A DNA stretch of 64,000 nt from JADFOI01 sp965218935 (lineage in GTDB: Bacteria; Acidobacteriota; UBA6911; RPQK01; JADFOI01): the NCBI GenBank assembly GCA_965218935.1, contig CBDCMH010000011.1:392060-456059 (forward strand), written 5' to 3'. Positions within the stretch are counted from its first letter, which is position 1; the number at the start of each line of letters is the position of its first letter. Made by a program: the position numbers and the translations under genes. The notes under the pieces are model-generated. The model searched no databases. It had not been told where the DNA came from and saw only the letters and a program-made list of their open reading frames with translations. Below are positions 40,876 through 49,946 of the stretch, in pieces.

Positions 40876-41874
40876 CTAAGAGACAGTGGGAACCGATGCT
40901 GATCGGGCTAGTTTAGCATTGATCGCCTGCCGACGGGCAAGGGTGACTCCTTTCAATCTTCTCCTTTTTGTGTGGATGGAATCTCGTCTTGCGAAGTACA
41001 TGTCATCGGGTGTGACGTTACCCAGGGCCTCGTGATAGCGCCTGGAGTTGTAGTAGTCGATAAAGACCGCGATTTCTCGCTCCAACTCCTCGGGTGTCTC
41101 CCAGACCATTAGGTTGATGCGTTCCTTGCAGGAACGATGGTAGCGTTCGATCTTCCCGTTGGTCTGGGGATGATAGGGTGAGGCCAGGATGTGGCCCAGT
41201 CCCTTGGTCTCCAGATACTGACCAAAGTCTTTGGAGATCAAAGCCGGTCCGCGGTCTGTCACCAGCCGGGGCCGATCAGACAACGGAGCCTGTTCCACAC
41301 CCGTTCTCTCACAAGCCGCCTCGACCACCTGGCTGAAGTCTCCAGCACGCATGGCCGTGTGAAGTCCCCAGGCCAGGATCCTCCGGCTAAAGTCATCCAG
41401 TACTGAGATCAGATAGTACCAGCCCCAGTTCTTGACCAGAAGATAGGTCGCATCCGTTTGCCACTGCTGGTTGGGTCGGGTCGTCTTGATTCGATATTCC
41501 GATTCGGCTGGAAAGCTCCGGAGTTGAACCTCCCGAATCAGCCCTTCCGCTTTCAAAATCCGGTAGACCGAGGATTCCGAGACCGTAAACCCGCACCTAT
41601 CCGTCACCTGGCAGCTCACTTCTCGTGAGGACCACTCTGGAAACAGCAGCGCCATCTCCAGGATTCGGTCCCGTTCTTTGGGCAGGATCTGATTCCAAAC
41701 CCGTCCTGATCCTGGGGGACGGTCCCGCAAGCCTGCCAACCCCCTCTTTCGAAAGTGGTGTCTCCAGCGATAGTAGGTCGAGCGGGGGATCTCGAGTTGA
41801 TCCAGCACCTCCCGGACCGGTAACTCGGAGGCCTCCACTGTCCTTAAAACTTCCAGCTTGTGCTCGCTGAGCAT
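40876..41874 (-). CDS. IS3-family transposase OrfB (integrase core)
   Basis: A 332-residue protein with an N-terminal HTH (LEIPRSTYYRWRHHF) and an rve integrase core. The DDE residues appear in NQQWQTDATYLLV, RPRLVTDRGPALIS and the Glu of SPYHPQTNGKIERYHRSCKE. It has its own GAAGGAGG ribosome binding site but is also reached from orfA by a -1 shift. Appears intact. Confidence 0.93.
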   Translation of the reverse strand: MLSEHKLEVLRTVEASELPVREVLDQLEIPRSTYYRWRHHFRKRGLAGLRDRPPGSGRVWNQILPKERDRILEMALLFPEWSSREVSCQVTDRCGFTVSESSVYRILKAEGLIREVQLRSFPAESEYRIKTTRPNQQWQTDATYLLVKNWGWYYLISVLDDFSRRILAWGLHTAMRAGDFSQVVEAACERTGVEQAPLSDRPRLVTDRGPALISKDFGQYLETKGLGHILASPYHPQTNGKIERYHRSCKERINLMVWETPEELEREIAVFIDYYNSRRYHEALGNVTPDDMYFARRDSIHTKRRRLKGVTLARRQAINAKLARSASVPTVS

Positions 41875-41894
41875 CCTCTGATACCTCCTTCGCC

Positions 41895-42221
41895 TTACAG
41901 GCCCAAACTTTTTTTTAGCTTTTGGTTCTCCACTACCGTCTCGGCCACCGCCTTCTTCAAGGCCTCATTCTCCTCCTTCAAGCGACGCACCTCACCGGAA
42001 GTCGCATTCCGTTGGGTCTCCCGGGTTAGACCGTTTTTGCCCGAATCCAGGAAGGCCTTGGACCACTTGTAGTAGATCGAAGGTTGAATCCCTTCTTTGC
42101 GGCACAGTTCGGTGACGGGAATCTCTCCGCGGAGCCCCTCCAAAACGATGTGGATCTTCTCTTCGGCCGTGAATCTCCGGCGGGTGGCCCTACGGATCTG
42201 TTTGACGACGTCTGTGGTCAT
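41895..42221 (-). CDS. IS3-family OrfA with -1 frameshift site
   Basis: A 108-residue HTH protein (RRFTAEEKIHIVLEGLRGE, ELCRKEGIQPSIYYKWSKAF) with a C-terminal leucine zipper. Its end contains eight A (41909-41916 as T on the plus strand). A -1 slip there enters a frame that is open, without stop, into orfB, so an OrfAB fusion transposase can be made, as is typical for IS3 elements. Confidence 0.92.
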   Translation of the reverse strand: MTTDVVKQIRRATRRRFTAEEKIHIVLEGLRGEIPVTELCRKEGIQPSIYYKWSKAFLDSGKNGLTRETQRNATSGEVRRLKEENEALKKAVAETVVENQKLKKSLGL

Positions 42222-42288
42222 AGCGTTCTCCTTTTGGTTGTGCCATGACCAGCATCGGCTTGCTCTGATGGGCTGTCAAGATCAGCCC

Positions 42289-42318
42289 TTTGAGGGGGTG
42301 AGATCTCACCCCCTCAAA
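42289..42318. repeat. Perfect 30-bp palindrome at the IS3 right end
   Basis: TTTGAGGGGGTGAGA joined to its exact reverse complement. It lies upstream of orfA inside the element and may stop transcription from entering the transposase genes. A smaller stem (GGGCTG…CAGCCC, 42270-42287) is adjacent. Confidence 0.75.
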
Positions 42319-43490
42319 CCTTCCAACTCTCTCTTAACTCTCGGCCCTATGTGTCCCACTTTCGCTGACGGGATACACTCAGGAGCGGCTGTGGTGCCCC
42401 ACACCACATTGGTATAGGTCCCTGCAGGGAGGACGTTGTCGGCGAAGGCAGCCAGTTGATCCACGAAGGCCATGAGCCAGTTGGGATCGAAGATATTGGC
42501 GGCATCAGGGTCGGTGCTGGTGATGATGGCATCGGTGGTGTCGCTCAGAGAGGGAAGGGGACCGAAATCACCATTTGACCCTACCAGATTGTCCATCTGC
42601 ATCCCTGCCAGGCTTGTAAATGCTGAGGCTGCAGCGGTTGCCGCATTGCCGCCACCGGGATTGTTGTTCATCAGTCCCAGGCCCGGTTTGGGAGCTCCCG
42701 CGATTAGAGCTCCGTTTAAGGCATGCTGGCGGCCGTCCATATCAAAGGTATTGCCGTTATAGGTGATGTTGACGTTGGGTCCATAGATGGTAAAGGCCTC
42801 GTCGAAGTTAAAAGTGGTATCCCGCTTGAAGGTGGTCTCAATAATGGCAATGGCGTTTTGGGTGTTGGTCCCGTAGACCGCGCCTTCGGTGGCAGATCCG
42901 CGATGAACTCCCATCACTCGGAGAACGACTGTGCTATCGGTGTCCACAAGGGGGTCGCTGTCCCCATCATCATTATCGGTCAATCGGGCGAAGTAGCGCC
43001 CCGTGCCCACGGAAACTCCGCCGGGAGCGGTCAACAGGCCATTGATGGTTCGGGTTCCGATGGCAGCAGGCGGACTGGCATAGTCGATGTGCATGGCCTC
43101 AATGGGAGAGAGAGGATTTCGATTGAAATACCTCAACTCTGTGGTCCCCGTGGGAACCGGAAAATTCAGATACTGGTTCACATTGGTGGCGCTGGCCAGA
43201 AGACTGGTCAGAGAATTTCCCCGGAAGAGGCCCTGGCTCAGGTTGAAACCGGCATCGGCAATCAACAGGGACTGCTCGCGGGCTTCAAATTCGTTGCTGC
43301 TGGAGAACTCGGTCATGCTGGAGAAGGTCAAGGAAAGTCCCAAAAGCATGAAGAGCGTGGAACAGATGAGAACGAGCAGCAGTGCCATGCCCCGCTCGTC
43401 CTGGATCCGATTTCTTCCTGCTTGAGAGGGCACGCCGTTGTTGGGCGCTTTATTTCTGGATCGCGTATTCTTCAATAGTGTGGACAACAT
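42306..43490 (-). pseudogene. PilX-like pilus assembly protein, copy 1, truncated by IS3
   Basis: The first 371 or so codons are native: a PilX_N-type start with RNRIQDERGMALLLVLIC and a hydrophobic helix, then EAREQSLLIADAGFNLSQG, a Gly/Asn-rich core and LPAGTYTNVVWGT. After APE (42378) the frame passes into IS3 sequence and stops at 42306. The paralogue at 45634 continues past this point for about 110 residues, so the C-terminal part is lost. A strong AGGAAAGGAAT site precedes the ATG. It is the fourth gene of the fimT-pilV-pilW-pilX run. Confidence 0.85.
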
Positions 43491-43685
43491 ATCGGATTCC
43501 TTTCCTGTCTGCAGCTCAATAGGGCGTAAGTTTATTCCCTTGAAGGGGACCCACTAGGCTGTTTTCCGTAGTTTACCCCTGAAAAGTGTGAATAACCGGT
43601 GACAATCGTCACCCTTTTTCGTGCTTTCCGTGCTCAGCAAAACGTGCAGCCAAAATGGATGTCATGCGGCTCCTCTGTCAGCATC

Positions 43686-43723
43686 GCACGACTGCACGAC
43701 TGCACGACTGCACGACTGCACGA
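43686..43723. repeat. 8-bp tandem repeat, 4.75 copies
   Basis: GCACGACT is repeated without change in the 234-base gap between pilX copy 1 and pilW; its left part is otherwise featureless apart from a small GGTGAC/GTCACC stem (43598-43613). The tract ends one base before the pilW stop. Confidence 0.85.
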
Positions 43724-43724
43724 A

Positions 43725-44414
43725 TTAGGGGGTGATGTGGTTCTGATCGGCGACGTAGGAGAAGAACTGATAAGACTGGGTGCGCACCATCACGTCAGAT
43801 TCCAGGGTGACCGAGTTTGGGCTGCCCGTTTGCTGGTCCGGGTTTTCGGTCTCCACGGCCAGTTCGATATGGGCTTTGGCGATTTGAGTGCCGTCGGTGG
43901 TCGTGTTTCCCTGCACATCATAAAAGGTCCAGTTGAAAACGGGGACGTTTTCCGCCAGGGATTGCTCACCGTTGCCGACATTGATGAAAAGTTCCTCGGC
44001 GCCCGGGTCGTAGCGGATGATGACCTGCTCATACAGGTTGGCGAGTGTTCCATCGGCTTCGCCGGTGGCCTCCATGGGCAGGCCGCTGGTGGCCGGGACG
44101 GCGCCGGTGACATCGCTGTTGACGGTGATCTGATTGGCGTTGTCAACGGTAATCGGGGTCAGTCCGATATTGTTGGGGTCATTTCCCGCCTGACGGAGGA
44201 AGGACTGGATCTGATTCATGGCAACCCGGCCCACCTGGCTGGCCTCGATCATGTCATGCTGGCTCGTGTAAAGCTTCTGACTCTGATAAAAGGTACTCAT
44301 GGTCGCTCCCAAAAGAACCAGGAGTACGACGATGGCGATCAGAGCCTCTACGGAAGTAAAGCCTTGATTATTGTCAGAACTGAGATTGCTTGAATGCGGA
44401 TGTTCGATTCTCAT
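43725..44414 (-). CDS. PilW-like minor pilin
   Basis: A 229-residue prepilin. The start is taken at ATG 44414 after GGGAGGATC; the eight upstream codons lack a site. The prepilin cleavage and helix region reads QGFTSVEALIAIVVLLVLLG (cut after Gly; Glu at +5). The rest is a beta-rich domain with ASQVGRVAMNQIQSFLRQAG, typical of PilW. It is inner membrane at first and then a pilus-tip or priming component. The gene lies between pilV and pilX copy 1. Confidence 0.85.
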   Translation of the reverse strand: MRIEHPHSSNLSSDNNQGFTSVEALIAIVVLLVLLGATMSTFYQSQKLYTSQHDMIEASQVGRVAMNQIQSFLRQAGNDPNNIGLTPITVDNANQITVNSDVTGAVPATSGLPMEATGEADGTLANLYEQVIIRYDPGAEELFINVGNGEQSLAENVPVFNWTFYDVQGNTTTDGTQIAKAHIELAVETENPDQQTGSPNSVTLESDVMVRTQSYQFFSYVADQNHITP

Positions 44415-44446
44415 TTTCTGATCCTCCCGATTACACATGCCGCCTT

Positions 44447-44881
44447 CTACTGAGAAAAGACGGCCGTCATATTCATCGTCTTGCTTTCGAAATCATTGGC
44501 CACCATAGGAGCAACGGAAGCGGTCACCGTTTTGGCGGAACCGCTGACGTTTACCGTCCAGGTAAGTTGAAAATCACGGTTGCTGCTTGCGCTGCCGGTC
44601 GGCGCTTGCAGGGTGACCGTTTGCGGCCCGTGGTTTCCAGGAGTCAGATTGGCTGAGACGATGCCATTCTCCCACTCGTTGTTGTATTCCGCCTGCAGGT
44701 TCTCCAGACATTCCTGTGCCACCACCACGGCAACGGTGTTATAGCGGGCGAAGCTGTTCTGACGGATGGAAACACCGAACAACTGGATGACTCCCAGCAT
44801 GGTGATGGCCAGAAAGCCCAGGGCGATCATACACTCGACTAAGGAAAACCCTTTTTGTGAAGATTTTGTAATTTTTTTCAT
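44447..44881 (-). CDS. PilV-like minor pilin
   Basis: A 144-residue prepilin. Start at ATG 44881 (MKKITKSSQ), nine codons into the open frame. It has the cleavage motif QKGFSLVECMIALGFLAITM with Glu at +5 and the PilV-type sequence VAVVVAQECLENLQAEYNNE. It is preceded by fimT (gap of four bases) and followed by pilW (32 bases). The single Cys after the Glu is common in PilV. Confidence 0.85.
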   Translation of the reverse strand: MKKITKSSQKGFSLVECMIALGFLAITMLGVIQLFGVSIRQNSFARYNTVAVVVAQECLENLQAEYNNEWENGIVSANLTPGNHGPQTVTLQAPTGSASSNRDFQLTWTVNVSGSAKTVTASVAPMVANDFESKTMNMTAVFSQ

Positions 44882-44885
44882 GGTC

Positions 44886-45347
44886 TTATCCAATCGTGAC
44901 CTTGCCACTAGCTGTTACCGTAATGGATTTGGAAACACCGTATTCGTTCTGTATCTCAATGGTCTCGCCGCGAGCCAGCCCTCGACCGTAAAAAAGAATG
45001 GTCGGAGTCGGGACGCTGCTAAAAGTAATCCCTGGGTCCAGGAGCTTTTCCATGCGAGGGGCATTGGCGGCATCGTTCAGATCGGTGATCTGAACCGTGT
45101 TGCCGACGGTGTCCAGGGTGACCTCGTGAACCGAGGCTCTGGAGATGGCCATGGCCCGGCCGGAGTTCAATTCTACAGCCAGCAGATTTGCGGAGGAAAC
45201 GAGCCGATAGTCGGCCATGGACTGTCTCAGTTGGGGGACTGCCATGGTGGTAATGATGGCTATGACGCTAACCAGCATCATCAATTCAAACACGGTGAAT
45301 CCCCGGTTGGACGACCCTTTGAAGGCGTTTTTCTTCGCTGTTCTCAT
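44886..45347 (-). CDS. FimT/GspH-like pseudopilin
   Basis: A 153-residue prepilin. The start is ATG 45347 behind GGAGGA; the open frame extends 22 codons more, without a site. The cleavage motif is RGFTVFELMMLVSVIAIITT. The sequence RLVSSANLLAVELNSGRAMA matches the FimT/GspH family. First gene of the fimT-pilV-pilW-pilX run. Confidence 0.87.
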   Translation of the reverse strand: MRTAKKNAFKGSSNRGFTVFELMMLVSVIAIITTMAVPQLRQSMADYRLVSSANLLAVELNSGRAMAISRASVHEVTLDTVGNTVQITDLNDAANAPRMEKLLDPGITFSSVPTPTILFYGRGLARGETIEIQNEYGVSKSITVTASGKVTIG

Positions 45348-45506
45348 ATCGATAGTCCTCCTCTCCGCTTTAAAGCTGGTCCCCTCAGTTCTTGCGGACT
45401 TGAATGGGCTCATTGAGTGGGCTCAAATGAGCATGTGAAGCCATGTTACCCGCTGCAGTGTGCTGTATTTGGTGATGACGGTCACTGGGTTTATGAGTGG
45501 CGAGAA

Positions 45507-45603
45507 CCTCCGGAATGTAGGAGGCACCTCAGGTGCCGAACGGTCCACGAAACAGCCCCGGGTTTTCGGATTCGGCACCTGAGGTGCCTCTACATTCCGG
45601 AGG
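45507..45603. repeat. Long palindrome, family C, copy 2
   Basis: The left arm (45507-45540) is identical to that of the copy at 39009; the right arm (45571-45603) differs by one missing base. The 30-base loop is different. It lies between pilX copy 2 and fimT. Confidence 0.85.
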
Positions 45604-45633
45604 GCCGGGTGTAATTCCGGAAGGGCTTGGACC

Positions 45634-47051
45634 CTAATACGGTTCCAGCTCGCGGGTGCTTTCGCGCCAGTTCAGGATCCTCATGGGAAGCAGATCAGTG
45701 GCCAGAGAGATGGCCTGGGCGCTGTAAAGGAAATTGCTGTTTCCATTAAAGCGGATCTCGGGAATGCCGTAGCTGTAAGTTCCATCCCCGTTATCGATGA
45801 TATTTGCGGCAAAGGTTCCGCCGATGAGGTTCTTATTGGCCCCACTCATCTGCAGGTCTCCTCCCAGCACGAAAACCAGGCCGACGTAGTTGAAGGCTCC
45901 GTTGTAGTCGAGAGTCCCATTCACTACCATCAGTCCTGCACCGGAGCCGCTTCCGCCCAATTGTGCATTCCCGTCAATGAAAGTGATTTCAGGACTGGCC
46001 GGGGTGCCCCAGGTCACGCCATTGTAGGTACCCGCGGGAAGGTTGTTGTTGGCGAAAGCAGCCAGCTGATTGACGAAGGACATGAGCCAATTGGGATCGA
46101 AGATATTGGCGGCGTCGGGGTCGGGACTGGCGAGGACGTAACCCGTGGTGTCCATGAGAGAGGGAAGGGGACCGAAATCACCGTTCTCTCCCACCAGGTT
46201 GTCCATTTGCATTCCTGCCAGCTGTGTAAAAGCTGAGACCGCAGAGGCTGTCGCATTGCCCCCACCGGGATTGTGGTTCATCAGCCCCAGGCCCGGTTTG
46301 GGGGCGCCGGCGATCAGCGCTCCGTTCAGGGCATGGTGGCGTCCGTCCAGATCGAAGGTATTGCCGTTGTAGGTGATGTCGACATCGGGGCCGTACACTG
46401 TAAAGGCCTCATCGAAGTTCAAGGTCGTATCCCGCCTCAGGGTGGTCTCGATGGTGGCGATGGCGTTTTGAGTGTTGGTTCCGTAAACACTTCCTTCGGT
46501 GGCCGATCCGCGATGAACTCCCATGACTCGGAGAATGACCACGTCGTCGTTATCCACAAGGGGGTCACTGTCACCGTCATCGTTATCGGTCAATCGGGCG
46601 AAGTAACGTCCTGTCCCGATGGCGACCCCGCCGGGAGCGGTTAACAGACCATTGATGGTTCGGGTCCCGATGGGAGCAGGAGGACTTGCATAATCGATCT
46701 GCATGGCTCAATTGGAGAGAGGGGATTTCGATTGAAATACCTCAGCGCCGTCGTCCCTGTTGGAACCGGAAAATTCAGGTACTGGTTCACATTGGTCGTG
46801 GTGGCCAGCAGAGTGGTCAGGTTATTCCCCCTGAAGATGGCCTGGGTCAGGTTAAAGCCCCCATCGGCAATGAGCAGGGCCTTCTCGCGGGCTTCGAACT
46901 CGGTGCTCGTTGAGAAGTCGGTCATGCTGGAGAAGGTCATGGAAAGACCCAAGAGCATGAAGAGAGTGGAGCAGATAACTACAAGCAGCAGGGCCATGCC
47001 CCGCTCGTCGTTCCGGGTGGTGCGCGTTCTTCTCTGCGGTGCGGGTAGCAT
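45634..47051 (-). pseudogene. PilX-like pilus assembly protein, copy 2, frameshifted
   Basis: The ORF from 47051 encodes DERGMALLLVVICSTLFMLL, EAREKALLIADGGFNLTQA and NRNPLSPIE and then goes out of frame near 46707, where one G of the GGCC found in copy 1 is missing. The frame resumes as MQIDYASPPAPIGT and runs to 45634, ending LLPMRILNWRESTRELEPY. Joined, it would be about 470 residues and highly similar to copy 1, including the part missing there. It is either a recent pseudogene or a sequencing error. Confidence 0.85.
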
Positions 47052-47134
47052 GGAGACATATTACTTGCCCCCTTTTTTGGTGGCGGTGACAGAGGTCACT
47101 GTGTCGTTTTGTAGTGGGAGGATTGTGGCAAGTA

Positions 47135-47262
47135 TCTCCGGAACGTGGGAAACACCTCATGAGGAATGTGGCAAGGATCTCTGGAACGTGGGAGGCACCT
47201 GAGGTGCCTCCTACATTCCAGAGTCCCTGCCTTATTGAGGAGGTGCTTCCTACATTCCAGAA
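47135..47262. repeat. Degenerate family C palindromes
   Basis: Several imperfect arms (CTCCGGAACGTGGGAAACAC, then GGAACGTGGGAGGCACCTGA and GTGCCTCCTACATTCCAGAG) indicate decayed or nested copies of the family C palindrome between rpoD and pilX copy 2. The whole 220-base gap is filled by these. Confidence 0.65.
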
Positions 47263-47270
47263 ATGTGGTG

Positions 47271-48872
47271 TTATTCTCCGAAGTCTGCCAGGAAGGCTCG
47301 CAACTTACGACTGCGGGAGGGATGGCGCAGCTTGCACAGCGCCTTGGCTTCAATCTGGCGAATACGCTCTCGAGTGATGGAAAACCTGCGCCCGACTTCC
47401 TCCAGGGTGTGTTCGCTGCCATCCTCGATGCCAAAGCGCATGCGGATAATCTGTTCCTCTTGAGGGGTCAAGGTATCCAGTACTGCTGCTGTCTGATCCT
47501 TCAGATTGCCATTGATCCCGGCCTGGGCGGGAGACACGATGTCCGTGTCTTCGATGAAGTCGGCCAGATGGCTGCCCTCTTCTTCTCCCATTGGAGTCTC
47601 AAGAGAGATGGGTTCCTGGGTGAGCTTGAGAATCTCGCGTACCTTGTTCACGGGCATGTCCACCTGTTGAGCCAGTTCTTCGCTGCTGGGCTCTCGACCG
47701 AATTCCTGGACGAAGTTCCGTGAAGCCTGGACCAGCTTACTGATCAATTCGATCATGTGAACGGGAATTCGGATGGTTCGGGCTTGCTCGGCAATGGCTC
47801 GAGTGATGGCCCGTCGGATCCACCAGTGAGCATAAGTGGAAAACTTATATCCTCGCTGGTATTGGAATTTGTCGACCGCCTTCATCAGACCGATATTTCC
47901 CTCCTGGATCAGGTCCAGAAGCTGCAAGCCCCGGCTGGTATATTTCTTGGCGATGGAGACCACCAGGCGCAAGTTGGCCTCCACCAATTCCTTTTTGGCT
48001 TTCTGCATCTGCCGTTTCCCTTGCCGGATGACGGCCAGAGTCCGTTTCAATTCGGAAGGAGTGGCCAAGGGTTTGTCCTGAGTCTCCTTCAGCTTCAATG
48101 CATTCTTGATCTTACGGGCCAGGTGGTTCTGTATGGCAGCTTTGAGATCGAGATCCCGGATATGGTGAGCAATGCTCAGGCGATAACGGGCCAACTCCCA
48201 GTGGCGTTTTCTTGTTTGGGGACTGTTTTTCTTGGCCTTGCCCAGTTGACCTCGAACTTTAGAGGCTTTTCCTTCCAGTTGGGCGATTTCATCGATGCGC
48301 CGTAAGATGTCCTGGCGACGATTTTCGAGAATCTCGTGGGTCAGCTCTTCCTCAGTAAAGTTCACCAGCTTCTTGACTTCCAGCTCACCCTTTTTCAGCG
48401 GTTCGCAAAAGCGAAGGAGCCCGTCTACCACGACAGGGGATCGAGACAAAGCTTTCAAGACGGTCTTTTGTCCCTTTTCAATCCGCTTGGCAATCTCGAC
48501 TTCGCCTTCTCGGCTCAAAAGGGACACCGTGCCCATTTCTTTCAGGTACATGCGGACAGGGTCCTTGCTTTTCTTCGGGCCCTCAGCCGAGCCGTCTTTC
48601 TCTGAAGCCTTCTTCTTTTTGGTCGTTTTCCGGAGGTTCTTCTTGGGGACCGCTTCCAGCTTCTGCTGGGGAGGAATCACGGCGATCGCGGTGTCTTTGG
48701 GAGCCTTCAGGATACTCTTGTCCCCGCTTTGCGAGGAGCGGGTATCCTCGAGAGTGGCCTTATTCAATTTGTCGCGGCACACATTGCCCTTGTTCTTGCC
48801 AGTCTTAATCAATTCCTCACCCAACCCAATTACTGGTGACTTAAACGAACTTGTCTTAGTATGCATTTTCAA
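47271..48872 (-). CDS. rpoD: RNA polymerase primary sigma factor
   Basis: A 533-residue sigma-70. The N-terminal 100 residues are basic and low in complexity; then region 1.2 (PVRMYLKEMGTVSLLSREGE), region 2 (EANLRLVVSIAKKYTSRGLQ, GLMKAVDKFQYQRGYKFSTY, AHWWIRRAITRAIAEQ), region 3, and region 4 (GRRFSITRERIRQIEAKAL). All core- and promoter-binding regions are intact. No dnaG lies next to it. The 268 bases upstream (48873-49140) hold no gene; I see only a short CGACAGCA direct repeat at about 49111-49131. Confidence 0.95.
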   Translation of the reverse strand: MKMHTKTSSFKSPVIGLGEELIKTGKNKGNVCRDKLNKATLEDTRSSQSGDKSILKAPKDTAIAVIPPQQKLEAVPKKNLRKTTKKKKASEKDGSAEGPKKSKDPVRMYLKEMGTVSLLSREGEVEIAKRIEKGQKTVLKALSRSPVVVDGLLRFCEPLKKGELEVKKLVNFTEEELTHEILENRRQDILRRIDEIAQLEGKASKVRGQLGKAKKNSPQTRKRHWELARYRLSIAHHIRDLDLKAAIQNHLARKIKNALKLKETQDKPLATPSELKRTLAVIRQGKRQMQKAKKELVEANLRLVVSIAKKYTSRGLQLLDLIQEGNIGLMKAVDKFQYQRGYKFSTYAHWWIRRAITRAIAEQARTIRIPVHMIELISKLVQASRNFVQEFGREPSSEELAQQVDMPVNKVREILKLTQEPISLETPMGEEEGSHLADFIEDTDIVSPAQAGINGNLKDQTAAVLDTLTPQEEQIIRMRFGIEDGSEHTLEEVGRRFSITRERIRQIEAKALCKLRHPSRSRKLRAFLADFGE

Positions 48873-49140
48873 TTCCAGAAGGCGAAAAGATGGGGATCAC
48901 ATCGGCGCAATGCCTGTATTGAAAAGGCTTACAACGGAATCAGGGGGATACGACCGGCAGTGGGGGTGCATCGATTGCTCCAACCATGACAACCCCAGTT
49001 GACGCATGATTCCCGCTGTCTAGAGATAAGAGCAAGGGGTAGAAGGTGTTAGTGGGTCCTTAGGAGGGAAGGGCGCAATTGTCAACAGACCTTGACAGCC
49101 CAAAGTTCGACAGCACGACAGCACGAGCGGGCCAAGCGCC

Positions 49141-49262
49141 TAGCCGGGACTATGCATAAATTGTCTGCCGCAGTGCCGCAATCATCCGCGCTGACTGCGT
49201 GGTGTTTCCTTCATTGCGACGCCTGACACTTCGTCACGAAAACCTATGCATAATCCCGGCTA
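49141..49262. mobile_element. MITE-like element, subfamily B (122 bp)
   Basis: The ends are TAGCCGGGACTATGCATAAA and, inverted, TAGCCGGGATTATGCATAGG. The interior has TTGTCTGCCGCAGTGCCGCA, which marks subfamily B together with the copy at 62859. Its right-hand CTA is the stop codon (TAG) of the Crp-family gene on the minus strand. Confidence 0.82.
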
Positions 49263-49946
49263 CTCGAAGAGGAGAGGTTCCATCAGTTTCTCAGGGTCGG
49301 AAATCAGAAAATAACCTTCCTCGACACTGAGGACCTCTTCACTCTGGAGTTGTCCCAGCACTCGGGTTGCGGTTTCGCGGGATATCCCAGCCAATTCAGC
49401 CAGTTCCCGATGGGTGAGGTGCAAATTAATTCTCATGCCATGATCGGTCTCGATCCCGCGATTTCGGCATAGATGATAGAGCGCTCCACGAACCCGGGCG
49501 TCGGCATGATGGAAGGCGAGAACAGAGATTTGGGCCCAGGCATCCCGGCATCGCTTGCACAGCATTTTCAAGAACATGGCGTTCACTGCCGGGTTCTTGA
49601 GCAAGACGGCAAAGTCGTGACGAGTGATCACAAAAATGGTCGTGGGGACGACGGCTGTGACGTTTGCAGGAGTGGTTCCTCCATCGATGAGAGACATTTC
49701 ACCGAAGTACTCCCCCTCTTCGTGGAAGGTCAGGATGGCCTCTTTTCCATTGGGCAGGGCTCGGGAAACCTTCACATGCCCCGTTTTGATGATGTACATG
49801 TACTTTCCGGTGTCTTCCTCCAGGAAAATAACTTCATTCCTTTTGTAAGTCCGTTCCTTGAAGAGTTGTGACACCGATTCCATCTCGGACTCGGCCAAAT
49901 CTTCGAAAATAGCAACCTGTTTGAGAAACTCCGTATTTTCTTTCAT
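49260..49946 (-). CDS. Crp/Fnr-family transcriptional regulator
   Basis: A 228-residue regulator: a cyclic-nucleotide-binding-like beta-barrel (EEDTGKYMYIIKTGHVKVSR, HEEGEYFGEMSLIDGG), a dimerisation helix and a winged HTH (LTHRELAELAGISRETATRV). The N-terminal Fe-S cysteines of Fnr are absent, so sensing through a [4Fe-4S] cluster is unlikely. The ligand is not clear; the PGEYFGE-type Glu is present. Its ATG overlaps the end of the upstream gene by four bases. Its TAG stop is the tip of a MITE. Confidence 0.9.
   Translation of the reverse strand: MKENTEFLKQVAIFEDLAESEMESVSQLFKERTYKRNEVIFLEEDTGKYMYIIKTGHVKVSRALPNGKEAILTFHEEGEYFGEMSLIDGGTTPANVTAVVPTTIFVITRHDFAVLLKNPAVNAMFLKMLCKRCRDAWAQISVLAFHHADARVRGALYHLCRNRGIETDHGMRINLHLTHRELAELAGISRETATRVLGQLQSEEVLSVEEGYFLISDPEKLMEPLLFE

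Larger units (their letters stand above)
40836..42377. mobile_element. IS3-family insertion sequence (1,542 bp)
   Basis: The ends are imperfect inverted repeats: TGTACGTCTTCAGCGAGAAT on the left and, inverted, TGTATCCCGTCAGCGAAAGT on the right, both followed by TGGGACA. A second inverted pair (CCGATGCTGATC at 40893, GACCAGCATCGG at 42247) lies further in. No matching target duplication is seen, and the flanks belong to different genes. It carries orfA and orfB. Confidence 0.85.

Noticed and set aside
43686..43723. Tandem 8-bp repeat as a CRISPR or attachment site
   Set aside because: The unit is too short, it has no spacers, and no cas or integrase gene is near. It is a simple repeat.
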